From Agromyces italicus DSM 16388 (GTDB lineage Bacteria; Actinomycetota; Actinomycetes; Actinomycetales; Microbacteriaceae): 64,000 bases of DNA. The DNA lies in the NCBI RefSeq assembly GCF_000421545.1, contig NZ_ATXF01000011.1, positions 62,001 to 126,000 on the forward strand, written 5' to 3'. Below the pieces are notes generated by a model. The model ran no database searches. It was not told where the DNA came from and saw only the letters and a program-made list of their open reading frames with translations. Every line of letters begins with the position of its first letter. Positions within the stretch are counted from its first letter, which is position 1. Of the stretch, positions 52,920-61,929 are shown one piece after another. The position numbers and the translations under genes are program-made.

Positions 52920-53689
52920 GAGATGGTCCCCAGTTGTCCGTAGTCGGCGTGCACGGTGTCGCCCCGCTCGACCCACATGGGGCGGGTGAAGGAGCCGGCG
53001 AGGATGATCTCACCGGTGCCGAGCGACTGGCCGTGGTGGGCGAGCTTGTTCGCGAGCCACGCGACGCCCATCGCGGGGTGGCCGAGCACCGCTGCGGCGA
53101 CGCCCGACTCCTCGATGGTCTGGTTGCGCGAGAGCAGTGCCGAGACCCACCGCAGGTCGACCGCGTCGACCTTCACCGGCCTCCCGCCGAGCACCATCGC
53201 GCCCATGGCGGCGTTGTCGCTGATGGTGTCGACGATCGTGCGGCCCTGCATCTCGATGTGGGAGTTCAGGATCTCGAGCGCCGGAACCACGTAGGCGGTC
53301 GCGTCGAGCACGTCGAAGATCGTCGTGTTCGGGCCCTGGAGGGGCTTCGCGAGCACGAAGGCCAGTTCGACCTCGATGCGCACGTTCGAGAAGCGGTCGA
53401 ACTCGACGGACGAGCCCGACTCGATCACCATGTCGTCGAGGATCACGCCGTAGTCGGGCTCGGTGATGCCGGTGGCGACCTGCATCACCTTCGAGGTGAG
53501 TCCGATCTTGCGCCCGACGAGCCGGGCGCCGGCGGCGATGCGCCGCTCGGCCCAGACGCGCTGCACGGCGTAGGCGTCGTCGACGCTCATGCCGGGGTGG
53601 CGTGCGGTGAGCAGAGGCACGGTCGTCTTGTCGCGGTCGGCGGCGACGAGTTCGTCGGCGATCGCGTCGATCACGGGCTGGTCAAGCAC
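52904..53689 (-). CDS. hpaH: 2-oxo-hept-4-ene-1,7-dioate hydratase
   Basis: 261 aa hydratase of the FAH-like/HpcG family: AGARLVGRKIGLTSKVMQ, EPDYGVILDDM, VRIEVELAFVLAKPL, LEILNSHIEM. Adds water to the 2-oxo-heptenedioate intermediate. First gene of the minus-strand operon; GTG start preceded by GGAG. Operator 2 lies 90 bp upstream. Confidence 0.92.
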   Translation of the reverse strand: MLDQPVIDAIADELVAADRDKTTVPLLTARHPGMSVDDAYAVQRVWAERRIAAGARLVGRKIGLTSKVMQVATGITEPDYGVILDDMVIESGSSVEFDRFSNVRIEVELAFVLAKPLQGPNTTIFDVLDATAYVVPALEILNSHIEMQGRTIVDTISDNAAMGAMVLGGRPVKVDAVDLRWVSALLSRNQTIEESGVAAAVLGHPAMGVAWLANKLAHHGQSLGTGEIILAGSFTRPMWVERGDTVHADYGQLGTISCRFE

Positions 53690-53778
53690 AGGCGCTCCAC
53701 TTCATCGAGGGTCCACTGGAGATCGTAGTCACCGCTCCCGGATCGGGGCGGGGACGCCCCGGTTGCGGGGTATCTGAA

Positions 53779-53791
53779 ATCGTATATGATT
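53779..53791. promoter_or_regulatory. Hpa operator 2
   Basis: ATCGTATATGATT, the inverse of operator 1, midway between hpaH (minus) and the transporter (plus), so one site could control both directions. It lies 75 bp before the transporter ATG. Confidence 0.78.
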
Positions 53792-53865
53792 CCAGACGTG
53801 TTCGGGGCGGAGCTGCCGGTCCGGGCGCATCCCCCTGACCGCGGACTCGACAGAGGAGTCGCCGC

Positions 53866-55249
53866 ATGACCGCACAAACCCTTCCCGCCCCATCGCCCGT
53901 CGATGCCGCGAAGCGCCGCGAACTCAAGCGGTCGCCTTCGCCACCGTGATCGGCACCACCATCGAGTGGTACGACTTCTTCCTGTACGCGAGCGCCGCGG
54001 GCCTCGTCTTCGGGTCGCTCTTCTTCGCCCCCGCGGGCGCCGAGTTCGCGACGATCCTCTCGTTCGCAACGGTCGGCGTCAGCTTCCTCTTCCGCCCGCT
54101 CGGCGCGTTCCTCGCCGGTCACTTCGGCGACAAGATCGGCCGCAAGGCGATGCTCGTCGTCACGCTGATCCTGATGGGGTCGGCGACGACGCTCATCGGC
54201 TTCCTGCCGACCTACGAGCAGATCGGCATGGCGGCCCCGCTCCTGCTCGTGCTCCTCCGCATCGTGCAGGGGCTCTCGACCGGCGGCGAGTGGGGCGGTG
54301 CTGTGCTCATGGCGGTCGAGCACGCCCCCGACGGGGAGCGCGGTCGCTACGGCGCCTTCCCGCAGATCGGTGTGCCGATCGGCCTCCTCCTCGCCTCGGG
54401 CGTGCTCGCGCTCATGACCGGCGTGATCTCGCCCGGCGACGCCTTCCTCGAGTGGGGCTGGCGCGTGCCGTTCCTGCTCAGCTTCGTGCTCATCGTCGTC
54501 GGCATCATCGTGCGACGCGCGGTCGACGAGAGCCCGGTCTTCCTCGAGATCGCCGCGAAGAAGGAGGAGGCGAAGACCCCGATCCTCACGCTCTTCCGCA
54601 AGCACTGGCTGCTCGTGCTGCTCGCCGCGCTCACCTTCGCGGGCAACAACGCGGCGGGCTACATGACGACCGGCGGCTACCTCCAGAACTACGCGACCAC
54701 GCCGGTCGCCGACGGCGGCCTCGTCGGCATGGAGCGCACGCCCGTGCTGCTCGCCGTCGCCGGCGCCTCCGTCGTCTGGCTCGTCTGCACCTTCGCGGCG
54801 GGCGTCGTCTCCGACCGGATCGGCCGGCGCAACACCTACATCATCGGGTGGATCGCGTTCCTCGCGACCCTTTCCTGCTCTTCCCGCTCGTGAACACCGG
54901 CAGCCCGTGGCTGCTCTTCCTCGGCGTCTCGCTCTTCGCGATCGGCAACGGCTTCACGTACGGGCAGCAGGCGGCGTACTTCGCCGAGCTCTTCCCGGCC
55001 TCGATCCGCTACTCGGGCGTGTCGATCACGTACGCGATCGGTGCGATCCTGGGCGGCGCGTTCGCGCCGATGATCGCGACTTGGCTCGTGCAGGAGACGG
55101 GCACCGCGACCTCCGTGGCCTTCTACATCGCGGGCGTGATGGTCGTCGCCTTCGCGGCCACGCTGCTGCTCCGCGACCGAACGGGCATCCCGCTCGGCCC
55201 CGATCACGAGGCCGAGCAGTCGCGCGGGGCCGTCTACGGCATGCGCTGA
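53866..55249 (+). pseudogene. MHS-type transporter with two frameshifts
   Basis: Major facilitator of the metabolite:H+ symporter type. Reading starts at ATG 53866 (MTAQTLPAPSPVDAAKRREL), must shift near 53928 to continue as VAFATVIGTTIEWYDFFLYA, and shifts again near 54870 (ATL to FLLFPLVNTG). Both repairs need one inserted base; restoring them gives 1386 nt, exactly 462 codons, normal for the family. MFS signatures (GHFGDKIGRK, RIVQGLSTGGEWGG) are intact. It likely imported 4-hydroxyphenylacetate or a relative. True mutations and assembly errors cannot be told apart here. Confidence 0.85.
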
Positions 55250-55263
55250 GCCCGAGCCGCCGA

Positions 55264-55295
55264 ACGGCGCCCCGCCCATCCGGGCGGGGCGCCGT
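55264..55295. terminator. Bidirectional terminator
   Basis: Perfect 14-bp stem ACGGCGCCCCGCCC / GGGCGGGGCGCCGT with a 4-nt loop, between the convergent transporter and Cys-rich genes. Confidence 0.85.
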
Positions 55296-55328
55296 CGTCG
55301 TCTCCGGTGTCGGGCCCTCGAGGGCGGC

Positions 55329-55493
55329 TCAGCGCCCGAACAGGCGGGCCAGCAGGCCTGCGGGCTTCGGCTCGTCGGCGTGGCCGGTGCACCGCTCGGA
55401 GCGCGGGACCCCGCGCATCACCTGGTCGACGTGCTGGCCGCAGCCGGCCCACGTCGTCTTCCCGCAGGTCTTGCAGCTCACCGCTCGGCACAT
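55329..55493 (-). CDS. Small Cys-rich (zinc-ribbon-like) protein
   Basis: 54 aa: MCRAVSCKTCGKTTWAGCGQ then HVDQVMRGVPRSERCTGH. The conserved pattern C-x5-C-x2-CGKTTWxGCGxHV...RC is found in a widespread family of tiny actinobacterial proteins and suggests metal binding. Function unknown. Start ATG 55493 (an ATG at 55505 adds four residues). A CsoR-like palindrome lies 26 bp upstream, so copper- or sulfur-responsive control is possible. Confidence 0.8.
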   Translation of the reverse strand: MCRAVSCKTCGKTTWAGCGQHVDQVMRGVPRSERCTGHADEPKPAGLLARLFGR

Positions 55494-55518
55494 GGTCACT
55501 CGCATCCCGGGGTGATTC

Positions 55519-55537
55519 GGATACCCCGGGGGTATCC
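55519..55537. promoter_or_regulatory. CsoR-like GC-tract palindrome
   Basis: GGATACCCC-G-GGGGTATCC, perfect symmetry. The ATACCCC/GGGGTAT arrangement is the form bound by CsoR-family (copper, formaldehyde, sulfide) repressors. It lies upstream of the Cys-rich gene; no CsoR gene is present in the window. Confidence 0.6.
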
Positions 55538-55630
55538 TTTCAGGCGCTCGCTGGGAGAACGTCGAGCGGCCCGCCGCTGGGAGGCGCCGGGCCGCGGGCG
55601 CGAGCCTCGGCTCGCAGATCGGGCCGTTGC

Positions 55631-57313
55631 TCAGCGGGAGTTCACCCGGATGATCTCCTCCTGGTACGGCGCGACCACCGTGCCCGAGATGCGGCAGTCG
55701 AGCAGGAGGAACGGACGCTCGGAGACGGGACGCGCCGCCCAGGCCGCGAGCGCGTCGAGGTCGGCGAGCTCGCGCACGACGACGCCCTCGGCGCCGAAGG
55801 CGGCTGCGGCCGCCGCGAAGTCGGCCTCGGGAATGAGCATCGGGCCCTCGGCGAGCCCCTTGAGCCCGTAGAGGTTCACCTCGGCGCCGTAGGCCGCGTC
55901 GTTCCAGATCACGGCGACGCCGCGCCCGCCCGCCGTGCGCACCGCGGTCTCGAGATCGGCGAGGGCCATCAGACCGCCGCCGTCGCCGCTGGTCAGCACG
56001 ATCGTCGTCTCGGCACCGGTCGCGCGCGCCGCCCCGGCGACGCTCGGGAAGCCCTGCCCGATCGACTGGAACGCCGTGCCGACCATCATCATGCGGTCGG
56101 GCGAGGCCACCGGCCAGTACATGTTCGCCCAGCCGATGAAGTGGCCGCCGTCCGAGACGACGACGCGGTCCTCGGGCAGCAGCTCGGCGACGCGCAGCGC
56201 CACGGCGCGCGGGTCGAGACGGCCGTCGTCGGCGAGTCCGTCGCCGCGCTCGGGGGCCGGGTAGGCGCGCAGGGACGCCACGTCGACGCGCTCGCGCCAG
56301 CCCGAGGGTGCAGCCCCCGTCACCGCGAGCTCGGCAACGAGCGCGCGCGCGACGACCCCGGCGTCGGCGCGGAGGTAGCCGCCGACGTGCGAGTGCGTCG
56401 CCGACGGGGCGACATCGACCTGGAACACCCGCGTGCCCGGTGCGAAGAGCTCGCCGAAGCGCATCGTGAACTGGTTGAGCGAGGCGCCGAACACGACGGC
56501 GACATCGGCCTCGCGCACGAGCTCCATCGCGCCCTCGGCGCCGAAGCCGCCGGTCACGCCGAGGTCGTACCGGGTGTCGGGGAAGACGCCACGGCCGAGC
56601 GCCGTCGACGCGGTGATCGCCCCGGTCGATGCTGCCAGCTCGCCGAGCGCCTCGCCCGCGTCGGCGAGCCACGCGCCGCGGCCCGCGAGCAGGAACGGCC
56701 GCTCGGCGCCCGCGAGGGCGGCGACGAGCTCGGCGAGCACCCCCGACGAGAATGCGCCGGTCGGCGTGAGGGGCGCGGGATGCCGCGGCGCGGGCGCCTC
56801 GACGAACGGCCCGGCCTCGGCCGCGGCGACGTCATAGGGGAGCGCGAGCACCACGGGCACGCGGTAGCTCAGCGCGTGCTCGATCGCGATGACCGTCGTG
56901 GCCGGGGCATCCGTGCGCCCGACCGTGTAGGTGCGCGCGCCGACCGCGGAGGCGAGCGCGATCTGGTCGACGTCCCACGGGCGACGGCCCGAGGTGGGCT
57001 CGTCGCCGACGACGAGCACGAGCGGCACACGGGCCTGCGCCGCCTCCGCGAGCGAGGTGAGGGTGTTCGTGAATCCTGCGCCGTAGGTCGCGGTCGCCGC
57101 GGCGAGCCGCTTCGAGGCGCGATAGTGCGCGTCGGCGGCCACGACACCGCCCGCCTCGTGGCGCACGGCCGTGAACGAGGCATCCGTCTCGCGTTCGAGC
57201 GCGTCGAGGAAGTAGGCGTTGCCATTGCCCATCACGCCGAAGACGTGGTCGACGTGTGCGGCGAGGGTGCGCGCGACGTGCGCGGCGACGGTGGTGTTCG
57301 AGGGTGCGGGCAT
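55631..57313 (-). CDS. ThDP-dependent enzyme (acetolactate synthase-like)
   Basis: 560 aa. Catalytic Glu in AVRHEAGGVVAAD, ThDP/Mg motif SGDGGGLMAL...VIWNDAAYG, N-terminal PYR, central and C-terminal PP domains. Lacks clear motifs to fix the reaction; could be a 2-oxoacid decarboxylase or a carboligase. ATG 57313 with GAAAGG upstream. Transcribed toward the CsoR-like site; no obvious operon partner. Confidence 0.87.
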   Translation of the reverse strand: MPAPSNTTVAAHVARTLAAHVDHVFGVMGNGNAYFLDALERETDASFTAVRHEAGGVVAADAHYRASKRLAAATATYGAGFTNTLTSLAEAAQARVPLVLVVGDEPTSGRRPWDVDQIALASAVGARTYTVGRTDAPATTVIAIEHALSYRVPVVLALPYDVAAAEAGPFVEAPAPRHPAPLTPTGAFSSGVLAELVAALAGAERPFLLAGRGAWLADAGEALGELAASTGAITASTALGRGVFPDTRYDLGVTGGFGAEGAMELVREADVAVVFGASLNQFTMRFGELFAPGTRVFQVDVAPSATHSHVGGYLRADAGVVARALVAELAVTGAAPSGWRERVDVASLRAYPAPERGDGLADDGRLDPRAVALRVAELLPEDRVVVSDGGHFIGWANMYWPVASPDRMMMVGTAFQSIGQGFPSVAGAARATGAETTIVLTSGDGGGLMALADLETAVRTAGGRGVAVIWNDAAYGAEVNLYGLKGLAEGPMLIPEADFAAAAAAFGAEGVVVRELADLDALAAWAARPVSERPFLLLDCRISGTVVAPYQEEIIRVNSR

Positions 57314-57436
57314 GGCGAAGCCTTTCGAGACGATGACGGATGATGTGGTTCCGTATGTGTCTCGCGGCAGAGCCCGCTTCGTGCCCATTTTTCGAGCACC
57401 GGTGCACTCGCGATCTGCGTCGCGGTGCACCTCGAC

Positions 57437-57456
57437 GAGGTCGAGTATACGACGAG
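57437..57456. promoter_or_regulatory. Weak operator-like palindrome near the ThDP gene
   Basis: GTCG-AGTATA-CGAC around GTATAC, sharing the TCGTATA core with the hpa operators when read in reverse. In the 187-bp gap before the ThDP gene. Tentative. Confidence 0.25.
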
Positions 57457-57500
57457 GGCGGCGCCGGCTCGCGAAGCCGCCAGCAGGCGCCGCCCCTGCC

Positions 57501-58706
57501 TCAGATCCGCTCCTGCCTGCGCGCCAGCGGCGTCGGCTCCATCGGCTGGTCGTTCGCGGTGAGGTCGATGCCGAGGTCGCGGGCGTAGACCACCCGCGTC
57601 GCGACGGTCACGTCGTCGCCCGCCTCGGTGAGCTCGAACACGCGGCCGCCGCGCATCCGGTTGCGCGCGGCACCCGGCAGCCCGTACGCGCCGAAACCCG
57701 TGCCGGGCGCATAGCCGAGCAGCACGCCGTAGTAGTCGCCCACGTAGTCGTTGACGTGATCATGGCCGACGAAGACGCCCTTGACGTCGCCGCGCTCGAG
57801 GATCGCGTTGTACATGCCCGAGTTGATCGGGCCGGGGCACTCGTCCTCGTTGCGCTCGCCGACGATCGAGTGGCGGGCCTTGCCGCGGGCGGCGTCGGCG
57901 GCGGTGCGGGTATCGACGCCGCCCCACCACATGAAGCGGTGCTCCCACAGTGCGATGTGGATGAACATGAGGCCGGGGAGCTTGCGTCCGAGCTTCTGCT
58001 CGAGCTGCTGCGACTCTTCCCGGTACCAGGCGACCTGGTCCATGCGCAGCCAGTCCCAGGTTGGGTAGCCGGCGAAGTCCTGCCCGTTGATCGTGCCGGG
58101 GGCGTAGCGGCCCGAGTCGAGCAGCCACAGCGCGAAGGCCTCGCGGTTCTTCTTCGTCGAGGAGCCGACCGGCACGATCGTGTTGCCGGTGCCCGTGACG
58201 CCCGCGATGTTCGACGCGTTCATGTTGTAGTCGTACGAGCGGTAGAAGTCGAGCATGCCCGCCTCATCGACGCCCGACTGGGGCAGCGAGTCCTCGTCGT
58301 GGTTGCCGTAGGTGACGGCCCACGGGATCTTCCGGCTCTCCATCGGCCACACGACGTTGTTGATGGCCTGCTTCACCGCGAGGCGGGTCTCGCAGCCGCC
58401 CGTGATGACGTCGCCGTTGATGAGCACGAAGTCGGGCTGCTCCTGGTCGAGCGTCTTCTCGATGAGCTCGACCGTCCGGCGGTCGGTGCGCTCGTCGTCC
58501 TGCGTGTCGTTGAACTGCACCACCTTGAAGGTGCCGTCGCCGTGGAAGCGCAGCTTCGGGCCGTTGGCGCGCGGGCCGCCCGCGGGGGAGCGGCGCGTGG
58601 TCGCGGGTGCCGCGTTCGCGGCGCCGGCGGGCAGCGCGGCGCCGACGGCGCCGAGCGCTCCGGCGGTGATCACGGCGCGGCGGCTCACGGGAAGTCGGTC
58701 GGGCAT
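57501..58706 (-). CDS. Tat-exported metallophosphoesterase
   Basis: 401 aa. Twin-arginine signal (SRRAVITAGALGAVGAALPAGAANA), then a calcineurin-like fold: VVQFNDTQDD, INGDVITGG, VTYGNHDED, HIALWEH, GHDHVND. Resembles secreted purple-acid-phosphatase/Dcr2-like enzymes. It probably releases phosphate outside the cell. Single gene; start ATG in a GA-rich context. Confidence 0.87.
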   Translation of the reverse strand: MPDRLPVSRRAVITAGALGAVGAALPAGAANAAPATTRRSPAGGPRANGPKLRFHGDGTFKVVQFNDTQDDERTDRRTVELIEKTLDQEQPDFVLINGDVITGGCETRLAVKQAINNVVWPMESRKIPWAVTYGNHDEDSLPQSGVDEAGMLDFYRSYDYNMNASNIAGVTGTGNTIVPVGSSTKKNREAFALWLLDSGRYAPGTINGQDFAGYPTWDWLRMDQVAWYREESQQLEQKLGRKLPGLMFIHIALWEHRFMWWGGVDTRTAADAARGKARHSIVGERNEDECPGPINSGMYNAILERGDVKGVFVGHDHVNDYVGDYYGVLLGYAPGTGFGAYGLPGAARNRMRGGRVFELTEAGDDVTVATRVVYARDLGIDLTANDQPMEPTPLARRQERI

Positions 58707-58822
58707 GTCTGGTCTCCTCTTCGTCGGGCGACGTTCGCCGGTGCGACGGTAGGGCGGCCGGATGTCTCGGGCGCGACCAGCGGGTGAACGTTCGCCCCGC
58801 CCGATCGCGGCATGATGGACGC

Positions 58823-59128
58823 ATGAAGACCGTGCAGCTGCGTCGCTACCAGATCGTCCCGGGCGAGTACGAGGCGTTCGTCTCGTGGTTCAGCGCGACC
58901 ATGCCGCCGGTGCGGCGCGCGACCGGGTTCGAGGTCGAGTTCGCCTACGGCGTTCCCGAGGCCGACGAGTTCGTCTGGGCGGTCAGCGTCGCGGGCGACC
59001 GCGAGGAGTTCGCGCGCGTCGAGGCGGCGTACCTGGTCTCGCCCGAGCGGGCGGGAGCGTTCGAGGGCATCCCCGAGCGCATCGCGAGCAAGGAGATCTC
59101 GTACGTCGAGGGCGTGCGCATCGACTGA
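58823..59128 (+). CDS. Small NIPSNAP-like (dimeric alpha-beta barrel) protein
   Basis: 101 aa. MKTVQLRRYQIVPGEYEAFVSWFSATMPPVRRATGFEVEFAYGV fits NIPSNAP/dimeric barrel proteins (often monooxygenase-like or unknown). The earlier in-frame ATG at 58784 adds a non-conserved leader; ATG 58823 is preferred. Function unknown. Confidence 0.7.
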   Translation: MKTVQLRRYQIVPGEYEAFVSWFSATMPPVRRATGFEVEFAYGVPEADEFVWAVSVAGDREEFARVEAAYLVSPERAGAFEGIPERIASKEISYVEGVRID

Positions 59129-59194
59129 TCGACTCCTTCGGGAGGGCCGACGCGGCTGGGCGGAGAGCGCCTCGCCGCGTCTTCCGTTTCTGAG

Positions 59195-59222
59195 TTGTTT
59201 TTCTTGTCAACGGTTGTAGACT
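59195..59222 (+). promoter_or_regulatory. Promoter of the peptide importer operon
   Basis: TTGTTT (59195-59200), 16-bp spacer, TAGACT (59217-59222), in an AT-rich island about 150 bp before the first gene. The spacer holds GTCAACGGTTG, a possible regulator site. Confidence 0.5.
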
Positions 59223-59369
59223 AACCGCACGGCACACCGGAGTGACCAGTCTCGAAGCCTCGGGAACGGCATCACCGGAGCCGGTCGCATCACTCGCGAC
59301 TCCGAGGACCCGGCCGATCACAGCGCACGTCCTCAGCATTCCCTTGCACCGGCTACGAGAGAAGAAGAC

Positions 59370-60905
59370 ATGAAGAAGGCACTTGCGGCGGTCTCGCTCA
59401 CCGCGGTCGCCGCGCTCGCGCTCACGGCGTGCAGCTCTGGCTCAGAATCGCCCGCTGACGGGGGCGGCGACGTCGCCGCCAAGCCGCTCAGCATCGGCAA
59501 CTTCCTGGATGTCACCAGCTGGGACCCGTCCTTGGCCGACATCGGTTTCGACGGCCCCTACCTGTCGGCGATCTACGACCCGCTGCTCGCGATCGACGGC
59601 CAGGGCGAACCCCAGCCCGCCCTCGCCACGGACTGGGAGACGTCCGAGGACTTCCTCACCATCACGATGAACCTCCGCACCGACGCGGAGTTCTCCGACG
59701 GTGCTGCGTTCGACGCGGACGCGGCGGTGAAGAGCCTCGACTACCTCAAGGCGGGCGTCCGCTCGCAGGAGGCCTACCGCAACGTCGAGAGCTTCGAGGC
59801 CGTCGACGAGGACACCATCGCGATCAACCTCGCGCAGCGCGACGACACGATCCTGTACTACATGGGCCTCGGCCGCAGCTACATGATGTCGCCCGACGCG
59901 ATCGACGCCGGCACCCTCGCCGAGACCCCCGTCGGCTCCGGGCCGTACACGATGGGCGCGAGCTCGGTGCCGGGCGCCGAGTACCACTTCGACAAGGTCG
60001 CCGACCACTGGGCCGCCGACGAATTCCCGTTCGACCCGCTGACCGTCACCCCGCTGAGCGACGCGACCGCCATGCTCAACGGCATGCAGAGCGGCCAGTT
60101 CCAGATGATCTACGGCGACAAGGCCGGCACCGACCTGGCGCCCGACATGGGATGGAACGTCGCGAGCGGTCTCGCGACCTGGGTCGGACTGCAGTTCAGC
60201 GACCGCGCCGGTGCCACGGAGATGGGCAAGCCCCTCGGCGACCTCCGCGTGCGTCAGGCCCTCAACTACGCCTTCAACGGCCCCGAGATGGTCGAGACCA
60301 TCGCGCAGGGCGTCGGCGAGGCGACCAACCAGGTCTTCCCCGTCGGCACGCCCGGCTACGTCGAGTCGATCACCGGCGAGTACGCCTACGACCTCGACAA
60401 GGCGAAGGCGCTGCTCGCCGAAGCGGGGTACGCCGACGGCTTCGCGGTCACCATGCCGATGGCCCCGCCGTTCCAGCCGTGGCAGGCCATCATCGAGCAG
60501 ACCTTCGGGGAACTCGGCATCGACGTCACCTGGAAGGAGACCGACTTCATGCAGTACATGTCGGTCGCCCCCGAGTACCCGATGTTCGTCGGCGTCATCG
60601 CCATGGATGCGAACCCGATCGCCACGGTCCAGCGTCAGATCGCCGAGCCGCAGTGGTACAACCCCACCCCGGGCCTCGAGGCCTTCCCCGAGGTGCAGAC
60701 GCAACTCGACACCGTGCTCACGGCTGAGCCCGGCGACGCCCAGATCGCCGAGGTCGAGAAGCTCAACGAGCTCGTCACCGAGCAGGCCTTCTTCTCGGTG
60801 TGGAGCCAGTCGACCAACACCTACATCACGACGTCGGACTTCGAGGTGACTCCGGTCACCGGCATGATGTTCCCGACGCTCCGCCAGATCACGGTCGCCG
60901 GCTGA
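59370..60905 (+). CDS. Peptide/oligosaccharide ABC substrate-binding lipoprotein
   Basis: 511 aa SBP_bac_5 (DppA/OppA) protein. Lipobox LALTAC (Cys near 18). Family segments: TNLRTDAEFSDGAAFDADAAVKSLDYL, VGSGPYTM, LRVRQALNYAFN. Ligand could be peptides, but OppA relatives also bind sugars or metals complexes. First gene of a permease-(permease-ATPase fusion)-ATPase operon. AGAGAAGAAG before the ATG. Confidence 0.9.
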   Translation: MKKALAAVSLTAVAALALTACSSGSESPADGGGDVAAKPLSIGNFLDVTSWDPSLADIGFDGPYLSAIYDPLLAIDGQGEPQPALATDWETSEDFLTITMNLRTDAEFSDGAAFDADAAVKSLDYLKAGVRSQEAYRNVESFEAVDEDTIAINLAQRDDTILYYMGLGRSYMMSPDAIDAGTLAETPVGSGPYTMGASSVPGAEYHFDKVADHWAADEFPFDPLTVTPLSDATAMLNGMQSGQFQMIYGDKAGTDLAPDMGWNVASGLATWVGLQFSDRAGATEMGKPLGDLRVRQALNYAFNGPEMVETIAQGVGEATNQVFPVGTPGYVESITGEYAYDLDKAKALLAEAGYADGFAVTMPMAPPFQPWQAIIEQTFGELGIDVTWKETDFMQYMSVAPEYPMFVGVIAMDANPIATVQRQIAEPQWYNPTPGLEAFPEVQTQLDTVLTAEPGDAQIAEVEKLNELVTEQAFFSVWSQSTNTYITTSDFEVTPVTGMMFPTLRQITVAG

Positions 60906-60987
60906 CCGGACGGGGCGGGTTCGGCGACGAACCCGCCCCGATGGTCCGACCCCGACCACTCGCCCCGACCCGACCCCGGGAGTCCCG

Positions 60988-61929
60988 ATGTTCATCTTCA
61001 CGCTCAAGCGACTCGTGTCCGGCGTGATCCTGCTGTTCGTGATGTCGACCGCGACGTTCTTCCTCGCGCACGCGGCCATCCCGGATCCGACGCTGGGCCT
61101 GCTCGGGAGCGCGGCGACCCCTGACGCGCAGGCCGCGCTCGCCGAGAAGATCGGCACCGACCGCCCGGTGCTCGTGCAGTACCTCGACTGGCTCGGCGGT
61201 CTCGTGCAGGGCGACCTCGGCACCTCGTGGAAGAACTTCCAGCCCGTCGGCGCGCAGATCGCGCTCAAGCTGCCCGTGACCCTCTCGGTCGTGACCTTCG
61301 CGATCGTGCTCTCCGCCGTCCTCGGCGGGCTGCTCGGCGTGCTCGCCGGTCTCCGGCCCGACACCTGGATCGACCGGGTCGTCAAGGCGGCCGCCGTCAT
61401 CCTGTTCGCGCTGCCCGGGTTCTGGGTGGCGCTCGTGCTCGTCATGGCCTTCGCCGTGCAGTTGCAGTGGTTCCCGGCCGTCGGCTACGTGCCGCCCGGG
61501 CAGTCCATCCCCGACTGGCTGCGATCGATCACCCTGCCCGCGATCTCGCTCGCGCTCGGTGCCGTGGTCATGATCGCCGAGCAGCTCCGGAATGCGATCA
61601 TCCAGGCCGACGGCCAGGACTACATGAGAACCCTCCGCAGTCGAGGACTCTCGCGGCCGCGATTGGTCACGCACCTCCTGCGCAACTCCGCACCGCCGTC
61701 GCTGACGATCCTGGCGCTGATGTTCGTCGGGCTGCTCTCCGGGGCGATCATCGTCGAGCAGATCTTCGCGCTCCCGGGTGTCGGGCCGCTGACCCAGTCC
61801 TCCTCGCAGAACGGCGACATCCCGATGCTGCTCGGCATCACCGTCATCACGGTCGTCTTCGTCGTGATCATCAACCTCCTGCTCGACGTGCTGCTCGGCT
61901 GGATCAATCCGAAGGTGCGTGTGAAATGA
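60988..61929 (+). CDS. ABC importer permease 1 (DppB-like)
   Basis: 313 aa, six helices. DppB signature: STATFFLAHAAIPDP, ALPGFWVAL, the EAA loop TLRSRGLSRPRLVTHLLRNSAPPSLT, and EQIFALPGVGPLT. Stop overlaps the start of the fusion gene (ATGA). Confidence 0.92.
   Translation: MFIFTLKRLVSGVILLFVMSTATFFLAHAAIPDPTLGLLGSAATPDAQAALAEKIGTDRPVLVQYLDWLGGLVQGDLGTSWKNFQPVGAQIALKLPVTLSVVTFAIVLSAVLGGLLGVLAGLRPDTWIDRVVKAAAVILFALPGFWVALVLVMAFAVQLQWFPAVGYVPPGQSIPDWLRSITLPAISLALGAVVMIAEQLRNAIIQADGQDYMRTLRSRGLSRPRLVTHLLRNSAPPSLTILALMFVGLLSGAIIVEQIFALPGVGPLTQSSSQNGDIPMLLGITVITVVFVVIINLLLDVLLGWINPKVRVK

Noticed and set aside
55234..55491. 85-residue minus-strand frame
   Set aside because: Low-complexity Arg/Pro shadow of the real 54-aa Cys-rich gene in another frame.
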